NCBI GenBank assembly: GCA_902801415.1 | Contig: CADCIK010000004.1 | Coordinates: 47,701 to 111,700 of the forward strand | DNA length: 64,000 bases | Direction of reading: 5' to 3' | From: an uncultured Lachnospiraceae bacterium | GTDB taxonomy: Bacteria; Bacillota; Clostridia; Lachnospirales; Lachnospiraceae | In this document: one piece after another, positions 45,117 through 53,285 of the stretch | Layout: every line of letters begins with the position of its first letter | Position numbering within the stretch: the first letter of the stretch is position 1 | Program-made: the position numbers and the translations under genes | Notes under the pieces: model-generated | Database searches by the model: none | Told to the model about the DNA's origin: nothing | The model's input: only the letters and a program-made list of their open reading frames with translations

Positions 45117-47492
45117 TCAAGCCAATCCTGCAGCGAGACAGATCAATCTGACCAGAAATGCTGCGATCCATGCCACAGCGCACTGTTCTACCACAATACC
45201 AAACGCCCATTTGGAGCCCAGCTCTCTCTTAAATGAGGAGACCGCTGCGACACAAGGCGTATAAAGGAGGCAGAAGATCAGAAGCCCAAATGCTGCAGCC
45301 GGTGAAAGCGCCGCCTGAAGGCCCGCTATAGATCCGAACAGCACAGTGAGAGTAGAGACTACGCTCTCCTTTGCCATAAATCCGGCGATGAGCGCGACGC
45401 AGAAGCGCCAGTCTCCGAACCCCAGAGGTCTCAGGATCGGTGATACGAGGCCGGCCACTGCCGCAAGGATACTGTCCTGGGAATCCACTGCCATATTCAG
45501 ACGCAGCGTGAAGGTCTGCAGGAACCAGATCACCAGCGTAGCAATGAAAATAACGGTAAACGCTCTTTCAATGAAATCGCGCGCCTTCTCCCACAAGAGC
45601 CGCGCCACGTTGCCGGGTCTGGGCATGCGGTAGTTGGGCAGTTCCATAACAAACGGGACCGCTTCTCCCCGGAAGAAAAACTTGCGGAATACCCACGCCA
45701 TGAGGATGCCAAAAAAGATGCCCGTAATATACATCAAGGTATAGATAATCCACTTGGCGCCTCCGAAGAAGGCTGCTGCAAAGAGCCCGTAGATCGGCAT
45801 CTTGGCGTTGCAGCTCATGTAAGGCGTAAGCAGGATGGTCATCTTTCTGTCTCTCTCTGAGGGGAGCGTTCTGGTCGCCATGACGCCGGGTACCGTACAG
45901 CCAAAACCCACCAGCATAGGAACTATGCTGCGCCCGGACAGTCCGATCCTTCGGAGAGGTTTGTCCATGACAAAAGCGATCCTGGCCATATACCCGCTGT
46001 CCTCGAGAAGCGACAGGAAGAAAAAGAGCACGACGATCAGGGGCAGGAAGCTGAGCACGCTTCCCACGCCGTTGAAAATGCCGTCAATGATCAGCGAGTG
46101 AAGCACTGCATTGACGTGAAGCGCTGTCAGGGCCGCGTCCGTCTTTACCGCAAGCAAGTCGATCCCGGCCTCCAAAAGCTGCTGCAGCGCGTCTCCGATC
46201 ACGTTGAAGGTGAGGAAGAACACTGCCGCCATGATCCCGATGAAACACGGGATCGCCGTATAGCGCCCGGTCAGGATCTTGTCGATCTTAAGGCTTCTCT
46301 TCCTTTCTATGCTCTCCCCCGGCTTTACGACCGACGCCTTGCACACGCTGCTGATAAACGAATAGCGCATATCCGCGATCGCAGCCGCCCTGTCGAGTCC
46401 CCTTTCCTTCTCCATCTGTCTGATCAGATGCTCGCAGGTCTCCCGCTCATTCTTATCGAGCTTAAGCGCCTCAATGACACGCTGATCTCCCTCTATCACC
46501 TTGTTGGCCGCGAACCGGATCGGAATATCCGCCGCTTTACAGTGGTCCTCGATCAGGTGCATGATGGAGTGAATACAGCGGTGCACAGCGCCGCCGTGAT
46601 CGTCCGGTTCACAGAAATCCTGTCTCCGCGGTCTCTCCTGGTAATAGGCCACATGCATGGCATGGCTGATCAGTTCATCAATGCCTTCGTTGGACGCTGC
46701 AGAGATCGGGACGACAGGGATGCCAAGCATATCCTCCATGGTATTGATCCGGATACTGCCTCCGTTTCCCCGCATCTCGTCCATCATATTGAGCGCCAGC
46801 ACCATAGGAATATCCAGCTCCATCAGCTGCATTGTCAGGTACATGTTCCTCTCAATATTGGTCGCGTCAGCGATATTGATGATCCCCTTGGGATGTTCCC
46901 TCAGAATAAACTCTCTTGTAACCAGTTCTTCGCTGCTGTAGGGGGACATGGAATAAATGCCGGGAAGGTCCGTCACGAGCGTGTTTTCTTTCCCTCGGAT
47001 CATTCCGTCCTTTCTGTCCACTGTCACGCCGGGGAAGTTTCCTACGTGCTGATTGGAACCTGTCAGCTGGTTGAACAGCGTGGTCTTCCCGCTGTTCTGG
47101 TTTCCTGCCAGGGCAAAGGTGATCTGCGTTCCCTCCGGGAGCGCTGTGGCTGAAGCGGCGTCGTGATAGCGGCCGCCTTCGCCCAGTCCGGGGTGATCTA
47201 CACGCTCATTGACAGGTTCTGCTGCTGCAGTTCCCTTTTCGTTCTCCTTTGCGGCCTCCTCTGCGTCGGACACAGGTATTACAGTGATCTTATCTGCGTC
47301 ATCAAGTCTTAGCGTCAGATCATACCCGTGCACAGCAAGCTGGACCGGATCTCCCATAGGAGCGTATTTCACTACTTTTACTACAGTTCCGGGAATCATG
47401 CCCATATCAAGAAAATGCTGCCGCAGAGCGCCTTTTCCGCCCACTTCAGCGATAATGCCGGTCTGGCCGATCCCCATATCTTTGATCGTCAT
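45117..47492 (-). CDS. feoB: Ferrous iron transporter, FeoA-FeoB fusion
   Basis: GTP-dependent Fe2+ uptake protein. 791 aa in one chain: FeoA SH3-like domain (about 1-75, IIAEVGGKGALRQHFLDMGMIPGTVVKVV), a linker (75-118), the FeoB G domain with GNQNSGKTTLFNQLTG (130-), NFPGVTVDRK, DLPGIYS and NMMD, a helical insertion, then the membrane part with two Gate-like regions (MLVGFGCTVPGVMATRTLPSERDRKMTILLTPYMSCNAKMPIY; AFMAKESVVSTL). GGAGAA precedes the ATG. No FeoC or separate FeoA gene nearby. Confidence 0.93.
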   Translation of the reverse strand: MTIKDMGIGQTGIIAEVGGKGALRQHFLDMGMIPGTVVKVVKYAPMGDPVQLAVHGYDLTLRLDDADKITVIPVSDAEEAAKENEKGTAAAEPVNERVDHPGLGEGGRYHDAASATALPEGTQITFALAGNQNSGKTTLFNQLTGSNQHVGNFPGVTVDRKDGMIRGKENTLVTDLPGIYSMSPYSSEELVTREFILREHPKGIINIADATNIERNMYLTMQLMELDIPMVLALNMMDEMRGNGGSIRINTMEDMLGIPVVPISAASNEGIDELISHAMHVAYYQERPRRQDFCEPDDHGGAVHRCIHSIMHLIEDHCKAADIPIRFAANKVIEGDQRVIEALKLDKNERETCEHLIRQMEKERGLDRAAAIADMRYSFISSVCKASVVKPGESIERKRSLKIDKILTGRYTAIPCFIGIMAAVFFLTFNVIGDALQQLLEAGIDLLAVKTDAALTALHVNAVLHSLIIDGIFNGVGSVLSFLPLIVVLFFFLSLLEDSGYMARIAFVMDKPLRRIGLSGRSIVPMLVGFGCTVPGVMATRTLPSERDRKMTILLTPYMSCNAKMPIYGLFAAAFFGGAKWIIYTLMYITGIFFGILMAWVFRKFFFRGEAVPFVMELPNYRMPRPGNVARLLWEKARDFIERAFTVIFIATLVIWFLQTFTLRLNMAVDSQDSILAAVAGLVSPILRPLGFGDWRFCVALIAGFMAKESVVSTLTVLFGSIAGLQAALSPAAAFGLLIFCLLYTPCVAAVSSFKRELGSKWAFGIVVEQCAVAWIAAFLVRLICLAAGLA

Positions 47493-47530
47493 ATTTTCTC
47501 CATTCTGAGATTATCGTAAGCTTCTACAGT

Positions 47531-47559
47531 ATTATATCTGTCCGCGCCTCTTTTGTCCA
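47531..47559 (-). promoter_or_regulatory. feoAB promoter
   Basis: TGGACA (47554-47559), 17-bp spacer, consensus TATAAT (47531-47536) on the minus strand, about 40 bases before the ATG. No clear Fur-box palindrome is visible around it. Confidence 0.6.
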
Positions 47560-47656
47560 TTTGGATCACCCTGTTGCTGCGGAAGCATCCTGCCCTCTTT
47601 GTTTGTGCAATATTTACTATTTTGGCACTTTAATTCCCTCTATTATGTGCAGATTG

Positions 47657-47685
47657 TTGACTTGCATGCCTGCGGATGATACACT
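47657..47685 (+). promoter_or_regulatory. Candidate fruK promoter
   Basis: TTGACT (47657-47662), 17-bp spacer, TACACT (47680-47685), about 75 bases before the preferred ATG of the kinase gene. The frame open upstream of that ATG is then untranscribed. Confidence 0.45.
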
Positions 47686-47764
47686 GATTCTATATTCCGT
47701 TAATCATTTCACGGTGTTTACTTCACCGGGACCATGCAGAAAAATGAAGGAGGCAGGATCAGAT

Positions 47765-48667
47765 ATGATCTATACTGTTACGTTCAACCCCTCTCTTGAT
47801 TACATTGTAAGAGTCAACAACTTCAAGCCCGGCGTCATCAACCGCACCTATTATGAGAACATCCTTCCCGGCGGCAAGGGCATCAATGTTTCGATCGTGC
47901 TCTCAAACCTGGGTCATGACAGCGTTGCGCTCGGCTTTATGGCAGGCTTTACCGGAGAAGACATCGAGGATCTGATGAAAGGATTCGGGTGCGGGACCGA
48001 TTTTATCCGCGTGAAGGAAGGTTTCTCCCGCATCAATGTCAAGATGAAATCCGATGAGGAGACCGAGATCAACGGGCAGGGGCCCCGCATCACGGAGGAA
48101 GATATTGAAAAGCTCTATGAGAAACTCGACAGTCTCGTGGCAGGCGACATCCTGATCATCTCGGGCAGCGTCCCCAACACGCTTCCCCAGGACGTCTATG
48201 AGCGGATCATGAAGAGATTGGACGGCAGGGGAATCCGCATTATTGTCGACGCAGAGAGAGACCTTCTCACAAAGTCGCTCCGCTATCATCCCTGGCTGAT
48301 CAAGCCCAACAATCACGAGCTCGGTGCGATCTACGGTGTGACGCTGCGCACTCAGGACGAGGTGATCCCCTATGCCAAGAAGCTCCAGGAGGAAGGCGCG
48401 CAGAATGTCCTGATCTCCATGGCCGGTGAAGGCGCTGTGTTTATCTCCGAAAAGGGAGAAGTCTTTAAGAGCCCCGCGCCTAAGGGAACCCTCGTCAATT
48501 CGATCGGGGCCGGAGACTCCATGGTCGCCGGATTTGTCAGCGGATACCTTGAGACGGAAGACTTCCACAAAGCTTTCCGCATGGGACTTGCAACCGGAAG
48601 CGCCAGCGCGTTCTCACCGGATCTCGCGACAAGGCCCGAGGTCGAGGCGCTGCTCGAGACATTCTGA
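47765..48667 (+). CDS. fruK: 1-phosphofructokinase-type PfkB sugar kinase
   Basis: PfkB family, 300 aa. Starts MIYTVTFNPSLDYIVRVNNFKPGVINRTYYENILPGGKGINVSIVLSNLG, typical of 1-phosphofructokinase and tagatose-6-phosphate kinase; ATP/catalytic motif IGAGDSMVAGFVSG near the end. ATG 47765 follows GGAGG by 11 bases; a long upstream extension has no family match. No fruA or fruR neighbours, so the substrate (fructose 1-phosphate or tagatose 6-phosphate) is inferred from sequence only. Confidence 0.87.
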   Translation: MIYTVTFNPSLDYIVRVNNFKPGVINRTYYENILPGGKGINVSIVLSNLGHDSVALGFMAGFTGEDIEDLMKGFGCGTDFIRVKEGFSRINVKMKSDEETEINGQGPRITEEDIEKLYEKLDSLVAGDILIISGSVPNTLPQDVYERIMKRLDGRGIRIIVDAERDLLTKSLRYHPWLIKPNNHELGAIYGVTLRTQDEVIPYAKKLQEEGAQNVLISMAGEGAVFISEKGEVFKSPAPKGTLVNSIGAGDSMVAGFVSGYLETEDFHKAFRMGLATGSASAFSPDLATRPEVEALLETF

Positions 48668-48709
48668 GCACGGTTTATTCCTTCAGGGGGGATAAATATA
48701 TTATATGCA

Positions 48710-48742
48710 GGAAGCCGGGGAGTTTATCTCCCCGGCTTCTTC
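48710..48742. terminator. Terminator between fruK and the ADP-ribose fusion gene
   Basis: 12-bp stem GAAGCCGGGGAG with CTCCCCGGCTTC (48711-48739 region), loop TTTAT, then TTCCTTTTT on the plus strand. It lies between two convergent genes. Confidence 0.8.
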
Positions 48743-48820
48743 CTTTTTCTGCGGGGCGCTGTTCTCCCCGTCTCACCCATATTCTTCGCACAGCCGCCAT
48801 CTGCATTCCGATTTGCTCTC

Positions 48821-50695
48821 TTACCGGCTCTCGTTTCTCGTCTTTACGATCTTTTCATAAATCGCGTAATTCTCCTGGTCAAAACAGCACATGACCACAT
48901 GCATCACATAATCCTTATGTCCCGCCAGCCACTTTCCGACCGTGTCCATCGCGATCTGTGCGGCCTCCTCTTTGGGGTAGCCGTAAACGCCTGTCGAAAT
49001 ATTGGGGAATATAATGCTGTGAAGCCCGTTCTGCCTGGCAAGTTCCAGAGACTTGGTATAGCAGGAGGCCAGAAGGATCGGATCCTCCTCGTCGCCGTCG
49101 TAGATCGGACCGACTGTATGGATCACGTACCTGGCCGGCAGATCATAGCCGCGCGTGATCTTAGCCTCTCCGGTATGGCATCCGTTCAGCGTCCTGCATT
49201 CCGCAAGCAGCCCGGGACCGGCCGCCCTGTGGATCGCTCCGTCAACGCCCCCGCCTCCCAGCAGGGATGTGTTGGCCGCATTGACGATACAATCCGCCTT
49301 CATTTTCGTGATATCACCCTTTGTGACCAGAATTCCGCTCTTAGCGGCCCGTTTCGCCGCCTCTTCCGCCTTCAGGATCTGTTCGATGACCTTTCGGTCC
49401 AGAAACAGCGGGTTCTTTTCCGGATTGAGGACGATCCCGCTGATCTTGTCGGGCGCCCTGTTCGCTGCCGGCGCCTGCGCCGTGTATTGCTCCAGCGCTT
49501 TGCGGATCGGCGCTCCCATAGCCGGATCCTTCGCCGACTGGCCGCTCTTATAGGCTTCTTCGCTTGTGTAAGCGACCTGCCATGTACGTCCGTCCCTGGT
49601 TGAAATGAGTTTCATCCTGAGAGCTCTGGCAGGTGTCTTCGCTCCTCCCTGAAGTTTAAAGGGCTGTACCGGAAACAGGACATGTCCGCCGTCGTGCATC
49701 GCTCTGCGAAGCGCTTCAAGGCACTGTACAAGGTGCTCTCTGGTCCTGTCCTGCGCAAGCGCCGCGAGACTCTTTTCCAGCTGTTCGCTGCCGGCAAAAG
49801 ACAGCTTCACGGCTTTTTCTTTCTGCGGGGCGGCAAGGGCGTTCTTCCAGGCCTGCATCCGCGCGGGATCCTTCTCCCTTGCAATTCGGTCTTCCTCCAG
49901 CTTTTGGTCAAAGCGCTCGAGGACAGCCAGAAGATCGTCCGACAGCCTCTCTCTCGCTTCCTGTTTGAGGTGCTCCGGCACCCCGTAAAATGCCTCCGCC
50001 ATACTGCCCGCTATACAGGTCAGCGTATCAGAGTCACCGCCGAGCGATACCGCAAGGCGGATCACGTTCTCAAAGCTGTCTCCCTCCAGAAACGCACAGA
50101 TCGCCTGCGGCACAGTCTCCTGACAGGACTCCACGTGATGATAGGTGGGGCGGATCTCATCACATGTTTTGGACAAGTCATATCCAAATGCCTTTGAGAT
50201 CGTATCCTTGATCTGTTCCTTGGAGGCGCCGTGGATCGCCATGAAGATAACGGCAGCCGTCGCCTGGGCTCCCTTGATCCCCTCGGGATGGTTGTGGGAT
50301 ACGACCGCTGTGATCGCCGCGATCTGCAGCATCTGCTGCAGGTTCTCCTGACATAGCCAGGCGGCCGCAGACACGCGCATAGCGCTCCCGTTTCCGAAGC
50401 TGTTGTAAGGCTTTGGGTCGTCCTTATCCAGCCACATGCTGAAATTCACGCCATAGCCTGCAAAAGGATATCTGCGCCCGTACTTCTTCATCGCTTCGAT
50501 CAGCGCCTTTTTCATTGTCTCCTCGTCGGCGTCGATCCCGCAGTTCATCAGCGCTTCCGCCACAGCCAGCGTCATAATGCTGTCATCCGTGAACTCGGAT
50601 CGATCCGAAAAAAGATCGAAGTCCGTCGTCTTGATATTGTTCTGGTCAAACTCATAGGGACTTCCGATGATATCTCCCAGTATTGCTCCGTACAT
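48821..50695 (-). CDS. ADP-ribosylglycohydrolase / SseB-like / macrodomain fusion
   Basis: 624 aa, three parts. Residues 1-250: ADP-ribosylglycohydrolase (DraG/ARH type) with metal residues in TDDSIM (36-) and GGDSDTL (219-). Residues about 310-443: an SseB N-domain-like module ([57 protein letters not shown]). Residues 455-615: a macrodomain with [23 protein letters not shown] and ISTGVYGYP, as in O-acetyl-ADP-ribose or mono-ADP-ribose hydrolases. Both enzymes look intact. Likely removes ADP-ribose from macromolecules or metabolites. GGAGAA precedes the ATG; 15 bases after the HAD phosphatase gene, so co-transcribed. Confidence 0.85.
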   Translation of the reverse strand: MYGAILGDIIGSPYEFDQNNIKTTDFDLFSDRSEFTDDSIMTLAVAEALMNCGIDADEETMKKALIEAMKKYGRRYPFAGYGVNFSMWLDKDDPKPYNSFGNGSAMRVSAAAWLCQENLQQMLQIAAITAVVSHNHPEGIKGAQATAAVIFMAIHGASKEQIKDTISKAFGYDLSKTCDEIRPTYHHVESCQETVPQAICAFLEGDSFENVIRLAVSLGGDSDTLTCIAGSMAEAFYGVPEHLKQEARERLSDDLLAVLERFDQKLEEDRIAREKDPARMQAWKNALAAPQKEKAVKLSFAGSEQLEKSLAALAQDRTREHLVQCLEALRRAMHDGGHVLFPVQPFKLQGGAKTPARALRMKLISTRDGRTWQVAYTSEEAYKSGQSAKDPAMGAPIRKALEQYTAQAPAANRAPDKISGIVLNPEKNPLFLDRKVIEQILKAEEAAKRAAKSGILVTKGDITKMKADCIVNAANTSLLGGGGVDGAIHRAAGPGLLAECRTLNGCHTGEAKITRGYDLPARYVIHTVGPIYDGDEEDPILLASCYTKSLELARQNGLHSIIFPNISTGVYGYPKEEAAQIAMDTVGKWLAGHKDYVMHVVMCCFDQENYAIYEKIVKTRNESR

Positions 50696-50710
50696 ATTCC
50701 GTTCTCCTTT

Positions 50711-51529
50711 CTAAAGGACAAACTTCAGGATCGCCTCCGCGACTCCGTCATGCTCATTGTCCGCCGTAATGTGGTCCGCTGCTGCAATGACTTCATGATC
50801 TGAATTGCCCATTGCGACGGACAGACCCGCGGCTCTCATAAGCCCGAGATCGTTGTTTCCATCCCCCATAGCCATGACTTCCCCGGCCGGAATTCCGAGT
50901 TCTGCTGCCAGGTCCAGGAAGGCCTCTCCCTTATCTGCGTCCTCTGAGACGATCTCCAGATCCGTGGCCCAAGGGAAAATAATGCGGATCCCTTCGATGC
51001 ACGCAACTCTGGAAAGCACTTCCCCTCTCTCTGCCGGGGACGCGCACATAATAGAAATGTTCTCGATCCCGCCCCGCTTTTCAGACAGGCTCCCATACAG
51101 GTCCTTCACCTGGATCCGGCTCTTTCTCAGATATGCGAGGATCGGCGTTCCCTCAAACTTCTTCCATAATTGTTCGTGCGTCTGCGGGTCGTGGAATCCA
51201 TGGCCTTCTGCAAAAAACTCGCGGATGATGCTGTTTTCTTCAGCGGCTTTGAGTATCTCCAGCGCCTTCTCGGCGGGCATGCAGTGCTCTCTGATCGTTC
51301 TGTTCTTTGCCCTGTCCGTTATCACAGCGCCGTTGGAGGTGATCACATAGCGTATGAACGGAAGCGCCTCCACCGCTTCGGGAATACCCGAGAGAGGCCG
51401 TCCCGTCACCGGAACGATGTGGATCCCTCTGCGCGCAGCCAGAGCCAAAACCTCGCTGTTCTTCTTTGTAAGTCTCTTATCCCTTGTCAGCAATGTGCCA
51501 TCCAGGTCAAGACCGATCATCCTGATCAT
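50711..51529 (-). CDS. Cof-type HAD-superfamily phosphatase
   Basis: 272 aa. HAD motif I MIGLDLDGTLLT, motif II VITSNGA, motif III lysine and motif IV MGDGNNDLGLM, with the C2 cap of the Cof group, which dephosphorylates sugar phosphates, FMN or related small molecules. Substrate cannot be told. ATG 51529 with GAGGAG 7 bases ahead. Upstream partner of the ADP-ribose fusion gene; divergent from the FtsK-like gene. Confidence 0.9.
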   Translation of the reverse strand: MIRMIGLDLDGTLLTRDKRLTKKNSEVLALAARRGIHIVPVTGRPLSGIPEAVEALPFIRYVITSNGAVITDRAKNRTIREHCMPAEKALEILKAAEENSIIREFFAEGHGFHDPQTHEQLWKKFEGTPILAYLRKSRIQVKDLYGSLSEKRGGIENISIMCASPAERGEVLSRVACIEGIRIIFPWATDLEIVSEDADKGEAFLDLAAELGIPAGEVMAMGDGNNDLGLMRAAGLSVAMGNSDHEVIAAADHITADNEHDGVAEAILKFVL

Positions 51530-51603
51530 AGCTGTCTCTCCTCTGCCGCCCGCACTGTCTCTGCAGGTCAGCATTTATAATTATACCATGCCCGTCTCAA
51601 ACA

Positions 51604-51650
51604 TGATATAATCCAAATGTCGGTACGCCTTCTGCGTACCGCGCTTTTCT
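51604..51650 (+). promoter_or_regulatory. Extended -10 promoter and leader hairpin of the FtsK-like gene
   Basis: TGATATAAT (51604-51612) is a full extended -10; no good -35. The leader holds an 8-bp hairpin CGGTACGC (51621-51628) with GCGTACCG (51634-51641) followed by CGCTTTTCTT, which looks like a weak intrinsic terminator. AAGGAG (51652-51657) comes right after, so read-through would control expression. Confidence 0.5.
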
Positions 51651-51663
51651 TAAGGAGCAGAGC

Positions 51664-52860
51664 ATGGCAGTTTTTATTCTTCCCAAGACAAGGGAAATCC
51701 TCAAATATCATACGAGATGGAATGACCAGGCACTCATGCCTTATATTGACGATCTGATCGACCTCTGGGCTGAGAATGACATAAAGGGCACCCTGGATGT
51801 GAGCATTCAGGGGCCTATGATGACACGCTTTGGCATAAAGCCCGCGGATATGCGGAGCGCGAGCCGTATCATCAAGCTTGAATCCACATATAAGGCTGTC
51901 TTTCTTCGAAGAGACCTCAAAGTCTACCGCCGCGCGGGCCGGATCTATATCGACATCCCCTGGCAGCGCGACCAGGTCTTTCTGGGCGATCTTCTTACAA
52001 GCCGCGAATACGAGTCCTCCCAGGGTCTTCCTCTGGCCATAGGCATGAACATCTACCGCGACTGCATCATGCATGAACTTACGGACGTTCCGCATCTTCT
52101 GGTCGGCGGAAGCCCCAGCAGCGGACTGGACGAATTTCTGGAGGGCCTTCTTCTGAGTATCCTGATCCATCAGACACCGGAGGAGATGGAGCTCTATCTC
52201 TGTTCTTCCGGTAATCTCGGTTTCGAAGAGTATGCAGAACTGCCCTACTGCCACGTGGTCTCCTCTGTCCGCAATACCATGGCTATGCTTTCGGAGATGA
52301 GCCGGGAAGTCGAGAGACGGAGCGAACTGCTCTATAATGCGCGCTGCCGCAATATTTTCCAGTACAACGAGCGGGGCGGAAACCTTCGCCACAAGATCAT
52401 TATGATCACGGAATACCACAGGCTTTTTACTTCCAACAAGCAGGCTGCGATGGCCTATATCCTGCGCCTGTCACAGTTGGCCGGTCCCTGCGGCATTCAC
52501 CTGATCCTGGCATCCTCTGAACCTGCGTGTCTGCGCGGCCTCAAGGAAAGTTTTCCCGCCCGCGTCTGCCTGAAAGTCCGCAGCGCATCCGATTCTGTCG
52601 CCCTTCTCGACCAGAAGGGAGGCGAAGAGCTGCCCCGCAAGGGCTCTCTTCTCTATATGGACGGACACGATCCGGACCCGCAGATGCTGCAGTCCGGCAC
52701 GATCACCGCCAAAGAGATCCGCGGAGTCATCAATGCCCTGGGCAGCAACTACATCAATCTCAGGAAGCAGTCCATCTTTGACGAGATCGAGGATGAAGAT
52801 CCCGAGGACCCGGAAAGGCACGATTCTCAAAAAGGCATATTGTCCCGTTTCAGAAAATGA
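51664..52860 (+). CDS. FtsK/SpoIIIE-like protein with degenerate ATPase site
   Basis: 398 aa. It aligns by eye with the FtsK motor: beta-like part (SIQGPMMTRFGIKP...RIYIDIPWQRDQVFLGDLL), then LPLAIGMNI and VPHLLVGGSPSSGLDEFLEGLLLSILI. The Walker A GATGSGKS becomes GSPSSGLD (149-156), losing the lysine; Walker B, normally VDE, reads MITE (247-250), losing the aspartate. Other landmarks persist: SREVERRSELLYNARCRNIFQYN, GIHLILASSEPA, SFPARVCLKVRSASDSVALLDQKGGEELPRKGSLLY. No membrane domain and no gamma domain. Probably a non-ATPase paralogue, perhaps a partner or inhibitor. AAGGAG precedes the ATG. Confidence 0.8.
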   Translation: MAVFILPKTREILKYHTRWNDQALMPYIDDLIDLWAENDIKGTLDVSIQGPMMTRFGIKPADMRSASRIIKLESTYKAVFLRRDLKVYRRAGRIYIDIPWQRDQVFLGDLLTSREYESSQGLPLAIGMNIYRDCIMHELTDVPHLLVGGSPSSGLDEFLEGLLLSILIHQTPEEMELYLCSSGNLGFEEYAELPYCHVVSSVRNTMAMLSEMSREVERRSELLYNARCRNIFQYNERGGNLRHKIIMITEYHRLFTSNKQAAMAYILRLSQLAGPCGIHLILASSEPACLRGLKESFPARVCLKVRSASDSVALLDQKGGEELPRKGSLLYMDGHDPDPQMLQSGTITAKEIRGVINALGSNYINLRKQSIFDEIEDEDPEDPERHDSQKGILSRFRK

Positions 52861-52881
52861 CTCCTCTGGTCAATGGTCAAA

Positions 52882-52911
52882 AGTGGATAATGTGGATTAA
52901 TTTGTGGAAAA
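52882..52911 (+). promoter_or_regulatory. Cluster of three DnaA-box-like sites
   Basis: Same-direction matches to TGTGGATAA: AGTGGATAA (52882-52890, one mismatch), TGTGGATTA (52891-52899, one mismatch) and TGTGGAAAA (52903-52911, two mismatches). It lies in the gene-free gap after the FtsK-like gene. No dnaA or dnaN is nearby, so an origin is unlikely; a DnaA-binding or titration site is possible. Confidence 0.5.
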
Positions 52912-52931
52912 CTTTACACAATGCACACAAA

Positions 52932-52951
52932 TTGCGTGTAAATTCACGCAA
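52932..52951. repeat. Inverted repeat TTGCGTG-TAAATT-CACGCAA
   Basis: Perfect 7-bp arms around a 6-bp AT centre, with further AAA/TTT flanks, 21 bases after the DnaA-box-like cluster. Operator-like; no T-run follows, so not a terminator. Confidence 0.45.
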
Positions 52952-53072
52952 ATTTGACCGGCACGGTCTATTTTCTCACAATACATCTGCGTTCATCAGG
53001 ATATATTTGAAAGTCTTCAGCACCGCAGCGATCCCGGTACGGAACACGGCTGTACCTGCATACCTGAAACCG

Positions 53073-53121
53073 CAAAAAGAAAAGCCATAATGATAAGTGC
53101 TTCACTTATCACTATGGCTTT
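53073..53121 (-). terminator. tRNA-Ala terminator
   Basis: About 18-bp stem (AAGCCATAGTGATAAGTG with CACTTATCATTATGGCTT, one G-U) and 3-base loop, followed by TTCTTTTT on the minus strand, six bases after the tRNA end. Confidence 0.9.
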
Positions 53122-53126
53122 ATTCG

Positions 53127-53199
53127 TGGAGATAGCGGGATTCGAACCCGTGACCTCTGCGTTGCGAACGCAGCGCTCTCCCAGCTGAGCTATATCCCC
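53127..53199 (-). tRNA. tRNA-Ala (anticodon CGC)
   Basis: 73 bases from GGGGATA to the discriminator A. Cloverleaf: acceptor GGGGATA/TATCTCC (one G-U), D-loop AGCTGGGAGAGC, anticodon stem CTGCG/CGCAG with loop TTCGCAA giving anticodon CGC (reads GCG), T-arm with GGTTCGAATCC. CCA is not encoded. It has its own promoter and terminator and stands alone between the FtsK-like gene and ftsZ. Confidence 0.95.
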
Positions 53200-53205
53200 A
53201 AATAT

Positions 53206-53248
53206 CAGCTGCCCGATTATTATATTCGGGCAGCTGTCCTTTTGTCAA
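53206..53248 (-). promoter_or_regulatory. tRNA-Ala promoter overlapped by an 11-bp palindrome
   Basis: TTGACA (53243-53248), 18-bp spacer, TATAAT (53219-53224), both consensus, on the minus strand. A perfect inverted repeat CAGCTGCCCGA (53206-53216) / TCGGGCAGCTG (53226-53236) brackets the -10. It may double as the ftsZ terminator, but the T-run behind it on the minus strand is poor. Confidence 0.75.
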
Positions 53249-53285
53249 GTATGAATCTCAAAGTCATCCCTGCGAAGGAATGCGG

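Noticed and set aside
47561..47764. N-terminal extension of the fruK frame
   Set aside because: The candidate promoter lies inside it, no ribosome site precedes it, and PfkB homology begins at 47765.
52861..53126. Chromosomal replication origin
   Set aside because: Only three imperfect DnaA boxes, no dnaA, dnaN or clear unwinding repeat nearby.
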